A DNA stretch of 64,000 nt from Engraulis encrasicolus (taxonomy: Eukaryota; Chordata; Actinopteri; Clupeiformes; Engraulidae), in assembly GCF_034702125.1 (NCBI RefSeq), contig NC_085876.1, positions 21,178,822 through 21,242,821 of the forward strand, in the 5' to 3' direction. Each line of letters opens with the position of its first letter. Position 1 is the first letter of the stretch. Both the position numbers and the translations under genes were made by a program. Shown here one piece after another: positions 35,714-47,253 of this stretch. The notes beneath the pieces are model-generated. The model did not search any database. It had not been told where the DNA came from and saw nothing but the letters and a program-made list of their open reading frames with translations.

Positions 35714-36073
35714 AAAAAGGAAAAGATCATTGTGACTGCTGTGCAGGGATCCACAGTGATCTTTGTTCTCTATGACTCAATTATGAATTTGAGGTTATGG
35801 CAATTACAGGTAATCCGCATAGGAGGGAGGATTAAGTCTAGATGACCGCTCAGTCCGTGAGAGGGTTCCTAATCCCTCATAAAGATGATGGGAAACTCAG
35901 CGTGTCTCACTGCAACAAGGGGATTTGCTGCTCAGCCCATCTCCCTGCCACTGTTAAGAACTTAAAGGTGTCAGTTAAACAATTTTGTGTTTTTTGTGTT
36001 TCGACAGCGCAAGGATTCCAAGGATTCAGTGAAAAAAATAAAAGTGTGTAAGAAAATGCAGTGAAAGAGAAAG

Positions 36074-36173
36074 TGTGTACGTGCGTGCGTGCGTGTGTGT
36101 GCATGCGTGTGTGTGTGTGTGTGCTAGAGAGAGAGAAAGGTAAAGAGAGAGAGAGAGAGAGAGAGAGACAGAT
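36074..36173. repeat. (GTGC)n-(TG)n-(GA)n compound microsatellite
   Basis: Short GTGC run, TG run, then about 30 GA units with interruptions. Confidence 0.9.
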
Positions 36174-36258
36174 AGACAGACGAAGACACAGAAAGCAAGA
36201 GAGACATGTGGTGGATGTGGTAGAGAGAATGAAAGATAGCATATCTTAAATAAGAGGC

Positions 36259-36313
36259 AGGAAGAAAGAAAGAAAGAAATGTAAGACTAGATAAAGAAAG
36301 AAAGAAAGAAAGA
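36259..36313. repeat. (GAAA)n microsatellite, interrupted
   Basis: Two GAAA runs of about five units flank a GTAAGACTAGATA interruption. Confidence 0.9.
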
Positions 36314-36636
36314 GGTACAGAAAGCGAGCGAGGGAGAAAGGGGATTTCATGGAGAGCTATTTGCTCATTGGTGTGATGCGACTGCACAAGCAGAGTGGCG
36401 TCCCCAGTGTGCAGGGGTGAGAATGAGAGAATGTCATTAGAGCCGCAGCCGCAGCAGCAGCACCAGCACTACCACCACCAGCATGTTGCAATCTGGACAC
36501 TCCGACTTCGGGGCATAGGTTTTTTTTAATCTCTCCTCTTTTCTTTTTTTTTCAAAGGCACAACAGACCCTGTTTCACAACACAGCACCACACCACAACA
36601 CAGCACAACAGCAACTGGGCCACCAGTAGTGCCAGC

Positions 36637-36790
36637 CAGAGACGCTGACAGCTTTGGCCGGGCCCAGGACAAAGTCATCTGAAAAAGGGCCCCCCACCTA
36701 ATACATACAATGGAATAAGGACCCAATTCTGGGCCCCTCCTCTCACTGGGCCCCGGAAAACATACCTGGTTGCCTTTGTCAGCTTCCCTG
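36637..36790 (-). mobile_element. hAT-type MITE, 154 bp
   Basis: Ends CAGAGACGCTGACAGC and TTTGTCAGCTTCCCTG. Flanks GTGCCAGC (36629-36636) and GTGCCAAC (36791-36798) agree at 7 of 8. The inverted relative is at 10395-10550. Confidence 0.75.
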
Positions 36791-36799
36791 GTGCCAACA

Positions 36800-38015
36800 G
36801 AGCTGGCTCTCTCTCTCGCCACTAGCCTTAGGTGAAGCTGGGGCTGGCTGGCATCTCAACTGGTGCTGGCTGGCGCTATTGTTTGCTTGGGTTTCTTGCT
36901 CGCTTGGTCTGCTGCTTGCTGCAAGTGTCTCTCTGCGATATTCACACATGTTCCTTCAGACAAACACCCATTCTTTTTCATGTCAGAGTAAGCTAGGGTA
37001 GAGGAGGTATAAGGAGAATTACTGTAGTGTAAGCCATGGTAAGTGTTGTTTACTGAGCACACCTTGCCAGACTCCTGGCATCAGTGTTGTTCAGGGTATA
37101 CAGGCCTGCGTATCTTCTTACAACAGGAAGACGTGTTCTTGTATCTCTCTTCCTGTGGTAGTCACTTTGGGTTTGGCATTTTGCTGTCTGTGGCAGGCAT
37201 CCCTCATCCGAAAGACACAGGGCATGTGGGGCCAAGAACTATTCCTTTTCCTGGAGTGTTTACTTGTTGTCATAAACAGCCATTCGATAGAAGAAATAGA
37301 AAATATGGATAGATGATGCCATTCTTTTTTTCGTGAGGGGGAAAATGGTTTATAAACTTTTGCACAATGTGCCCGTCATCTTTTCAATTGTCCCGTTACC
37401 AAATTGCCCCCACCGCGAACACAAGACAGGAAAACATGGGGCAATGAGCGAAATGACTGTATGGTGCACGGCCTCCTTTAGTTTTCAGCCAAAGGGGTTG
37501 CCATTGGTTTCCAATAGCATTTAAATGTGCATTTCCTCTGATGCAATCTGAAATCGTTTGGGGACTAATTCACTGCTGAATGGTGGCAGGCCATTTTCTT
37601 TCTCTCTCTCCCTCTGCCACATTCAAATGCACCGGTGGTGGTGATGGTGATGGGGGTTCCGTCAGTCTGCAGTGTGGTCCGACCCCTGTAGCGCTTTGCA
37701 CATCACGATCGAGCCAAATTCAATATGTGTTCCTCCCTTTTGTGACATGGCTTGCCACAGAACGAAATGTGTTTCTTTTTTTTTTTTTGCGGATGGGGCC
37801 CCTGTAGAAATATTTCCATCGACTGAATTTTATAACACTGTTGTGAGTGTGCATCCGTGCAGAGCAATGAAACAAGATGAGTACAGGCATGGTTATTTTC
37901 AGCCAACACATCTCCTCCCCTCATCTCATCTCTTGGTGTGGCCATGCACCGATACTCGTTCCCCCATGCACTCGGCACCACGCAATGTCAGTATTATGCA
38001 GATGAGGAACACTCT
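36800..38015. other. Unannotated stretch
   Basis: No mobile-element ends. Unique-looking DNA with short frames, none recognisable. Confidence 0.5.
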
Positions 38016-38019
38016 TTAA

Positions 38020-38198
38020 AACCTTGAGGGGTTAGGATTTTCCCCCAGTTCTTCTAGAATTTCACTTGAACACTCTATAGCTCCCATAGAAGTACAGTAT
38101 GTGTTAAAAATCCTGCAAAGTCCTTATGACATCATAATGAGAACCCAAAATTCTGGCAAAATTCTAATAACATATTTGTGATGGTACTCCTCAAAGGG
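38020..38198. mobile_element. TTAA-flanked MITE, 179 bp
   Basis: TTAA at 38016-38019 and 38199-38202. Including target bases, left TTTAAAACCTTGAGG and right complement TTTAACCCTTTGAGG match at 12 of 15. AT-rich, non-coding; piggyBac-like target, superfamily inferred. Confidence 0.55.
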
Positions 38199-38439
38199 TT
38201 AAATGTCCATAGTTAACCTCCTATTCAACAGCTAAGCCTGCATAAGCTGTCTCAATAAACCAGGAATCCAATATGTTATTGCCTGTTAGTTTGTTTCAGG
38301 GGATAGAAGAAGGCAGTTATTTCTGTTAACAATGTTATTCTGAGACTTCATTGTCTGATGAGACAACAGTATTATCGCATTTGATTAACATTTTGACCCT
38401 GCCATTCTTAACTAATTTGCAAGCCATTCGTGCTCGACG

Positions 38440-38823
<384 letters not shown>

Positions 38824-39046
38824 CGAGTATGTCTTCCTTGTCACTGTGATGAAGGCACAGGGGCAGCCAGGTCACGAAAGCAATGTTTTATCTTACTTAA
38901 CAATGAAGGGAAGGGAAGGGAACTGTGTATATATATCGGGCTGCAGGGTGGTGCGGGGTCTAAGAAAAACAAGCGCATTAGCAGTTTTGTCCAAATGAAC
39001 AACAACTAAGCAGTGCACAAAGTCACCATACGTTCCCTGCATGAGC

Positions 39047-39240
39047 CAGGGCCGGGTTATCCATAAAGGCCAGTGGCACAGTGCCCAGGGGCACCAACAA
39101 TTGACAGCCAGTTAGGGGGCAACACGAGACACAAACTTTACAAATATTGTTCATAAAGGGGGCACAGGGGAACGCAAATGTATTGTTATAATTTGGCATG
39201 TCATTTAAAAAAGATGGAAGATGTATTTTGAAGTTCATAC
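39047..39240. mobile_element. hAT-type fragment
   Basis: Left end CAGGGCCGGGTTATCC with CAGTGCCCAGGGGCACC and GGGGGCAACACG inside. No matching right end or duplication was found, so it is probably truncated. Confidence 0.4.
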
Positions 39241-40558
39241 AGTAAGTTACTCTCCAGACCCTCTAATATCAGTCATATGTGTTAAGCTGATGCCACTACC
39301 GTGACCATGTGACAATGAGACACAGCAGCCAATAGTGCTGACCAACAGACTGTCTGATAATTTGATCAACTGATTTACTGATTGATTGTTTTATTGCCTT
39401 TTGACTGTTTCATTGATGAATTGACTGACCTTCTGAACGCACTGTGCTTGTCTGAAGTTCTGTTAGATGCTGTGTAACACAGTGCCTATTCTTGAACTAA
39501 TTGTATCACTGTCATATGAGTTATGTTCCTCCCCACCAATATTAACAGTTAAAATGGTGCCCATTGGTTCAGCAGAGTAGTATAGTAGTATGATGATATA
39601 GTAGTAACCTAGTAGTTAGGCCATAAGTGGGGAAAATGGACATTGGCAAACTAAGCAAGTTTTATTGAACACACACTATGTATTTGCATTCAGACAACAT
39701 CCATTCAAAAACAAAAGCCCCGAAAACAATGTTTTGATATTGTACAGACTATTAGTCGAAAACTTTAATTTTGTTAGGTACTAAACATTGAACATTGAAC
39801 TCCATTTCCAAATGGAACTCCATTATTTGAACTACAGTGAGGCATTTCTCACAGAATGGTTCTCTGGAAGGCCATACAGTACATTTCAGGAAGGATGACT
39901 GGGCCTTCTCTGTTGTATTCATCTTTGCCACTGCTGGGGGCATTTAGCAGAAAAAGTAAAGTGATAATTGTTTTCAAGTTTGCATGACGATGAAATATGG
40001 AGATACTTTGAAAATGAAGCAAGAGACCAAAAGGTTAGTTAAACTGCAGCAACTGTCAAGACCTATTCTGTTGCAGTCCTAATGATTTATAATGTTACCC
40101 TTTCCTGTACTATAGATGAATGAATGACTCACAATAGAGCGATTCTCTTGTGATGGTATTTAGTTGTTTACTCAGCTATTCAGCTATGTCCGCACGTAAT
40201 GAATATAAATTCACTGTGGCGGTGCTGTGTGTAGCACCCATTGATCATTGACCAGCCGAGTGAGGTTCAGCACTCTAACGGTGTCCTAAGGTGCACACCT
40301 AATGTGATGCTGGGAAAGTGAGATTTATGTTTAGACGTCCATAGCAGGCCTACTGAAGACATTACTTCTGAAGTAAAATTTGGATGAAATCCTTTTAAGC
40401 ATGACATATTTCAAACATACTGTATCATTCTTTTGAAGTCTGTTTCGTGGACCTGGTTTACTTTCTTAGAAAAAAAATAATATTCTATATAAAATTATTC
40501 TTATCCGTATTGTCCTCTTAATTAGAAATTCGAAACCATAATCAATTTAAAAATGATG
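39241..40558. other. Unannotated AT-rich stretch
   Basis: No repeats or genes recognised. Confidence 0.5.
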
Positions 40559-40653
40559 TTAAAACTTTACAATAAAGTTGCCTGTTTTTGTTCAGCATGC
40601 TAAATAGTAACATCATGCTGATAGAAACAGGCATCTCTATTGTAAAGTTTTAA
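40559..40653. ncRNA. 95-nt hairpin, miRNA-precursor-like candidate
   Basis: The 5' arm 40559-40599 pairs with the 3' arm 40614-40653 around a 14-nt loop. Hand folding gives a 16-bp perfect base (TTAAAACTTTACAATA), a short region with mismatches, an 8-bp GCCTGTTT block, G-U pairs, one bulge and a perfect 7-bp CAGCATG apex. Length, mismatch pattern and loop size are those of a Drosha-type pri-miRNA hairpin, and no second copy is seen in the window. A short palindromic MITE is the main alternative. Strand of transcription is unknown; no known miRNA seed was recognised. Confidence 0.4.
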
Positions 40654-40689
40654 GAGGTCTATACTTGCATTTTTTATTCTGCTTTTACC

Positions 40690-40832
40690 AATTTACATTT
40701 TGTCTTTTGTCCTACATTTAGATTCTATTCGTTCTATTTTCGTCATTATTTGTTAAGCAGTGGGTTGCCTTATTGTGTATTACTGTAAATGGGCTATATA
40801 AATAAAAATGGCTTGACTTGACTTGACTTGAC
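40690..40832 (+). mobile_element. LINE 3' end with (TTGAC)n tail
   Basis: TTACTGTAAATGGGCTATAT then AAATAAAAATGG then (CTTGA)n is the usual 3' terminus of fish L2/Rex-type LINEs, where the element ends in a short tandem repeat. No coding part is retained. Confidence 0.55.
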
Positions 40833-41322
40833 CTATGTGGACTGTACTGAGTCTTCTTGCATTCCAGAAAATGCATAAATAACCAACCGACTGAAATTAA
40901 AAGCAAAAAAAAGTCTGTGTTGCCATAACAACTGCAAAGTCAGGAAACGGAAAAAAGAACCAACACATAACATCTGCACTTGTTGTTCTGTATATTTGCA
41001 TGAACACTTTGTTTCTACTAGTGTTGTTGGCTATGATCATGTCCTCGATTGTAAATTGCTGTGGTAAAAAAAAAACCAAATGTCTGCCAATTGCAATGTA
41101 ATTTAATAATGTAATATGTAATAACAAACATATTCCCATTTAACCTTGTGCCCTAATGGGTAGGCCACAGCAGGGCCGAGAGATGGAAACATCTTGGGTG
41201 AACTTCTCATTCAATATGGGTGCAGGTTATTAGCCGATCAACCAATGTGCTGAATTTACAAGAATGCAGACTTTGAAAGCAGCAACTCCCACTCCCAGTA
41301 CACCCATACCCAAATACCCAAC

Positions 41323-41375
41323 ACACACACACCAACGCTCGAGCGCGCGCACGCACACACGCACGTACGCACGCA

Positions 41376-41461
<86 letters not shown>
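41323..41461. repeat. (CA)n / (CGCA)n compound microsatellite
   Basis: CACACACACCAACGCTCGAGCG then GCAC-type units, then about 33 CA units. Confidence 0.95.
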
Positions 41462-41464
<3 letters not shown>

Positions 41465-41572
41465 TCTATAAAGGCAGCAAGCAGTCCCTCAAACACAGTT
41501 CCTCACTTGACAGTCCCCGTGCCCCCCCCCCAACCCAATACCAAAACCCACCCCTTCATCCACCCAAAACTT

Positions 41573-41725
<153 letters not shown>

Positions 41726-41744
41726 CATGCCCACAGCCCTCGGC

Positions 41745-41830
41745 AGTCGAGGTGCTCATGTCTGTCTCAATTAACATGCCCAACATCTAAATTCTAATTA
41801 GCTGACAGTGATAATTAGGATATTAAATCA
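41745..41830. promoter_or_regulatory. Homeodomain-site-rich candidate regulatory segment
   Basis: Contains TCAATTAACATG, TTCTAATTAGCTGACAGTG and ATAATTAGGATATTAAATCA within 60 bp. TAATTA/ATTAG cores bind homeodomain proteins and CTGACAG is a TALE (Meis/TGIF-type) core. Function is inference from motif content alone. Confidence 0.2.
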
Positions 41831-42169
41831 TTTTTTCCCCCACTCGCTTGGAAAATGCTTTCGGAGTAAACACATAACTCTCCTAATGGTGACAGACATG
41901 AAAGGTCTCGCGTGTGTAAAAGGGGATAGTGACTTCTAAAGCTCTGAAAGTCAGTCTTTTTAAATTGCTCATCTCACTGCTGCTATGAGTGTACAGAGTG
42001 ATGGTCCATTGCAACATTTGTTGCCGGAAATGTTCTCGAAAACATACATACAATACTTACATTTGCGTAACCATTGCCGATTTATATATTCACTTGACCC
42101 TTGTACTGAACCTTCCTCAAGTACAAATGGAAGCATACAGCCATTACAAGCAATACACTGGCTGAAATG

Positions 42170-42338
42170 AAAAGATGAAAAACACTATTTGAGGCACTCC
42201 TTACTAAAGTTAAAAAGCCTTTATTGAATACTGGCTACATGCCTACGCGTTTCGACCCATTACCTTCATCAGGGCATCCAGTTTTTTTACTAACTGGATA
42301 CAGGAACCAGTGAAGCATTCCCTTTTCTCTTTTTGCTT
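42170..42338 (-). mobile_element. Penelope-like 3' end with 14-bp target duplication
   Basis: CACTGGCTGAAATG is perfectly duplicated at 42156-42169 and 42339-42352. The 169-bp insert reads on the minus strand as a hammerhead-core-like string, CGCGTAGGCATG, AATAAAG and a 3' end near 42170. This is the same order as the Penelope 3' ends at 16.3 and 60.7 kb. No coding part is retained. Confidence 0.65.
42247..42272 (-). ncRNA. Hammerhead-core-like motif
   Basis: The minus strand reads CTGATGAAGGTAATGGGTCG followed by AAACGC. Both invariant strands (CTGATGA, GAAA) are intact, but the intervening AGGT/GGTC no longer pairs well, so this copy is probably inactive. Confidence 0.3.
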
Positions 42339-42897
42339 CACTGGCTGAAATGTTTTGAAATCATTTTGGAAGAATAAATTACGATAAGATTATCTACAAC
42401 ATGGATGGAAGGATCTTCATGAATTACTTCAAACTCCAAGTCAAAAACTTGAAGATAAACGCAAATGCAGCTGAAAAATCTTTGAAGTATTCAGTGCAAT
42501 AATGAACTCTCTTTCAAAACAAATAGGTACATACAAAGTATAACTCGCTGCAAAGTGTCTGGAGTGCAGCATACAGTAGGGCCTACATAGGTATCATGTT
42601 GTTCATAGATCACCATGACATACATTTAATGTAATATCTAGTATTCATAGGACGATGATAATCACATCAAAATAATAATCATCATATGGGAACTGTATCT
42701 AACAGAGTAAACTAGAATAAAATGGAAAAGTTGTCATTATCCATTTTTGGCACATCTATTGCTATTGCGTAAATACAGTATCTACTACTATTTTTCTTTC
42801 CTTCTTATTCCCTCCGCTGCATATTCCCACACATTTGGTGATCAAAGTGGAGGCTACGGCCTCTCAGGGGAAGGGAGATGAGATAAACATTGGTGAG

Positions 42898-43053
42898 CAG
42901 GTGCAGAGCTATAGAGGGGGGGGCAAGATTTGCCCCTGGGCCCAGGGCCCTCCTGTATGGGTGTTGGGGGCCCTATTGTGACAATGGCAGGCAGTATGGG
43001 AGGCCCTATCAGTGTTTTGCCCTGGGGCCCTGTGTGCAATTGTTCCGCCACTG
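42898..43053. mobile_element. hAT-type MITE with perfect 8-bp duplication
   Basis: TTGGTGAG at 42890-42897 and 43054-43061. Ends CAGGTGCAGAGCTATAG and CAATTGTTCCGCCACTG. GGGCCC-rich inside. The left end has drifted from the expected CAGTGGCGG start. Confidence 0.85.
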
Positions 43054-43160
43054 TTGGTGAGCCACTTGAAAGAGACACCATCAACGGTGCTCGTGGGGAC
43101 TCCAGTCTACGGCAGTGGGGAGGGAGCAGCAAGGTTAAGTAAATTGGATCAAATATATTA

Positions 43161-43683
<523 letters not shown>

Positions 43684-43790
43684 TTGCTTGATAGCATCAC
43701 ATTACCACCTGAAGAAACCTGTGATACGGTGCTACAGGCGCACATGTGCGCGGAAAACACACACATACACATACACAAAAACAAACCGTT

Positions 43791-43878
<88 letters not shown>
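43791..43878. repeat. (CA)n microsatellite
   Basis: About 42 pure CA units. Confidence 0.97.
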
Positions 43879-43880
<2 letters not shown>

Positions 43881-44219
43881 GGTTCACTATTGCCAGTGCC
43901 CCACTTGCCCTATAAACAGACTGTGAAAACTAAACTGTCGTCTTTGACCAGTCATGTGTGTGTGCGTGAGTGCGTTTGCGTGCGCACATGACTTTACTTG
44001 TGACAGAGATCTAGAGAGAGTTTGTGTCGCCACAATGCTTTCAAACTGCCAAGCATGTTTTGCTTCAAGTGGTAAGGGGACACACACTCAACATGCCTTC
44101 TAGCCGTGAAAACATTGCTACTCCATTACTATATGTAGTAATACACGAAAAGTGTCCATCTCAGGATGTATCATAAGGCAAGTAGAGAGTTGAGAGAAAG
44201 GCCCTTTGGATGCCATGTA

Positions 44220-44438
44220 CAGTGTTGCCAGATTGAGCAGTTACCCGCCCAATTGGGCTACTTGGGATGGCCGCCTGCGGGTAAAAACGGGAAAATTTGA
44301 CCATTTGGCATTTTTCCCTGCAGTTTAGTGCCCTTAGAAGTCAATCCAATTTGTTGAAATTGGGCGGCATTTAACACATTTTGGCGGTTTTTGAGAACCT
44401 TTTGGGCGGGATTTGATCAGACACACCTGGCAACACTG
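44220..44438. mobile_element. hAT-type MITE 'CAGTGTTGCCAG', copy 1
   Basis: Ends CAGTGTTGCCAG and CTGGCAACACTG are perfect complements. Flanks GCCATGTA and ACCATGTA match at 7 of 8. The interior has GCCCAATTGGGCTACTTGGG and (T/G)GGCGG blocks. Relative at 48755-48950. Confidence 0.85.
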
Positions 44439-44439
44439 A

Positions 44440-45165
44440 CCATGTATTCCATTTTCCAGTCTTGCATTTTTGTTTAGACATTTTTAGAGTGCAGCAATGT
44501 ACGTTGGTATTTCCACATGGGGCATGCCTTTACATTTAGTGCTGTAGCGCTAACACACAGGTTAGCACTATGTGTTGTTTGTTTCCCTATTTAGTACGGC
44601 ACAAATGTGCCTGATGCAACTTGCAAACTCAAATGAGATAGCAATGCTGAGTGCTGACTGCTCTGAACAGTGAAAAGAGAGCCTGCTTTTAGGTGATTAC
44701 CCCTCCTGGTAGCACTTGCACAGATGACGAGTCGAGATGTGTTTCCCTCTCTTTACCCATCAACGGGCAGAGTGAACCATTTGTTTGGATGAAAGGTGAA
44801 ACTTCCAAACTAAATGTCTTGTTGACTAACTTAACTTACTGTAACTGGATTGAAAGAGAATCTTTCCAGACAGGTTTAGTGTTTCAAGCTTTCTCTCCGA
44901 GTTGTTTTGAAGATTTTTTTGTCTGCCATGTTTACTGGCATCTATCTCCTTGGTAATTCCTCACCCCCAGTGGTAGCTAGGTATTGTCGTTTCAAGAGCA
45001 CAGCGCTAAATGAACAAAATAATGGTCTTTTAAATGATGTCAATTTAAATCAGGGTGGTAATTATGTAGAGTACCTTTGTATCTGTCAGAGAATGTCTAA
45101 TGACAAATTACCAGCTCTGGGCAAAAAAATCTCTTTGTATGGTGACTTGAAATTTGAACAAAGAA

Positions 45166-45167
<2 letters not shown>
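44440..45167. other. Unannotated stretch
   Basis: No recognisable repeat or gene; short frames only. Confidence 0.5.
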
Positions 45168-45251
<84 letters not shown>

Positions 45252-45303
45252 GTGTGTGTGTGTGTGTGCGTGCGTGTGCGTGCGTGCGTGCATGCATGCG
45301 TGC
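45168..45303. repeat. (TG)n microsatellite with GTGC end
   Basis: About 55 TG units ending in GCGTGCGTGCATGCATGCG. Confidence 0.97.
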
Positions 45304-45585
45304 TGGTCGAGCAAGAGGATCATGTTCTCTGGATGTAATAATTACATTTATGCAAATGTAAACAAGACTTCATGAAACACAAGTGAGCGTAAACAGAGCT
45401 GCCGAGAAGAGCAGAGAAGAGGACGAGGAGGCAAAGGCAACATAAATGAAATGGCTCACTGCAATGATGAAGTAAACATGTTTTTTTGGTCAACATACCA
45501 AGGGACAATAACCTGGCTATTCCAGGGGTAGTACAGTATGTCTGGATGTCAATAATTGCGTCAAAGGTGAGCACCTTATTTAGGG

Positions 45586-45850
45586 CAGTGGTTCTTAACC
45601 TGGGGTGCGCCAGAGATTCCAGGGGGTGCACAGAATTTTGTTTGTGTTGAGGTTGTGACCAAATTCTGCAAGTGAACATTATAATTAGGAAAAGTTATTA
45701 AGGTATTGATCAATGTCTCAAGCAAGAATCATGGTAATAATTACTTTTTTTGTGTGCGTATACACGTGTAGAAGTTTGGGCTGGGGGTGGGCGGCTTGTC
45801 TTGGGCACAGGTACGGGGGTGCTTTAAGAAAAAAAGGTTAAGAACCACTG
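45586..45850. mobile_element. hAT (Charlie-like) MITE, 265 bp, perfect duplication
   Basis: Ends CAGTGGTTCTTAACCT and (A)GGTTAAGAACCACTG are complementary over 15 bp. ATTTAGGG flanks at 45578-45585 and 45851-45858 are identical. Termini of this sequence are characteristic of Charlie-type hAT elements. Non-coding. Confidence 0.9.
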
Positions 45851-46484
45851 ATTTAGGGCATACCTACTGTAGGTGGTTTTCCATTACTTACACTACCACA
45901 CTAAACACTGAAGCAGGGCTCTGTCCGAAATCTTCGTAGGCGAATAATAGAAAGAAAAGATCGCAAGAGCGCTGCCCTTCGCTTCTTTCATTCATTTATG
46001 GTTCATGTGGGATTCAGGACCCAGTAGAAAACTGTGGGAATCATCAGGGCATAGTGTGAGTGGGTCTTCTCCACCTTCTATAGCTATTCAAGGGATAGAC
46101 CAGACTAGCCTCGTGCACCATCCTACGTACTTCCTCCAAGAGACAATACGTCTGGTAACTGTTTTCTGTGGTGCGATGTTGAGCGGTAGGATTTGGCCGG
46201 TGTTCTGAAAAACGGTATTACATTGTAATTTTATCCTACAGTAGGATGTTCTGTCAGACATGTCTGTTAAACGGTCCTACATCGCCAAAGATAGACGTCA
46301 GACATGTTTGTTCAACAACTTATCCTGATTTTTCCGAAAATGTCCTTCCCGCTTCCTGCAATCGCGTCAGATCAAACAACCTCCAGACCATGAATACGGA
46401 ATGAAATGGTAGTATTATGGGATGGTCAGGACCAGGCTAAGACACGACCAGACCAGGGGTAGACTGGTAATGTAGCATACTCCA

Positions 46485-46722
46485 CTGCCTGACCTTCTAC
46501 CTCTGCCTACCTTGCACTATGTACTGTATTATGTCTTATTGCACTTTTCTATGTTGATTTGTATGCATAATTCCCTGTTTATTTATGGCCCCTCTTGTTT
46601 TCTTGTCTTTGTCGTAGCTATATGTATTTGTGTTGTTAAATTTGCGAGCAAACCAAAGACATTCCTAGCAAGTTTATGTTATACTGTTGATTTGGCTATA
46701 ATAAACTTGAACTTGAACTTGA
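46485..46722 (+). mobile_element. LINE 3' end with (TTGAAC)n tail
   Basis: CTTGCACTATGTACTGTATT, a T-rich untranslated segment, then GGCTATAATAAACTTGAACT and three TTGAAC repeats. 3' ends of this form belong to fish LINEs of the L2/Rex type. No reverse-transcriptase frame. Confidence 0.5.
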
Positions 46723-47067
46723 TACAGGGCTGATACTGTTGTTTTTCATTTGTTATTGGTTTGTGTGTTTGCTTTTTTTAGGGTTTAGCGCACAGTATAG
46801 GCTAGAGGGGGCACGGCCCATTGGTGCATCAATATAGGAAGTCAAGCTTGTGATATACTGTATGGGGCGCCTGTTGCAGCCAAAAATACCCAGGTGGATT
46901 TTTTATTCCCTGCTCAGCCCTGGTCCACTCTAACACATTGCACCTACAGCATGTCTTCTTTTATGTTAACATGTGATGGGAGTGCGAGAACAGTTATCAA
47001 ATTCCCCCTCTCGTTCAAAGTCAGATTAGCCTCCCCCCGTACAACTGGGCTCTAAATGCCATTATAA

Positions 47068-47068
<1 letters not shown>

Positions 47069-47112
<44 letters not shown>

Positions 47113-47121
47113 CTCTCTCTC

Positions 47122-47188
<67 letters not shown>
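47069..47188. repeat. (CT)n microsatellite with TTTC interruptions
   Basis: About 55 CT units interrupted by several TTTC. Confidence 0.95.
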
Positions 47189-47189
<1 letters not shown>

Positions 47190-47253
47190 CTTTTGCAGTC
47201 CATTAATCCCCAGCAAGGAGGAGAGGAGTGGAGAGCATGTGGTTGGTTATGTG

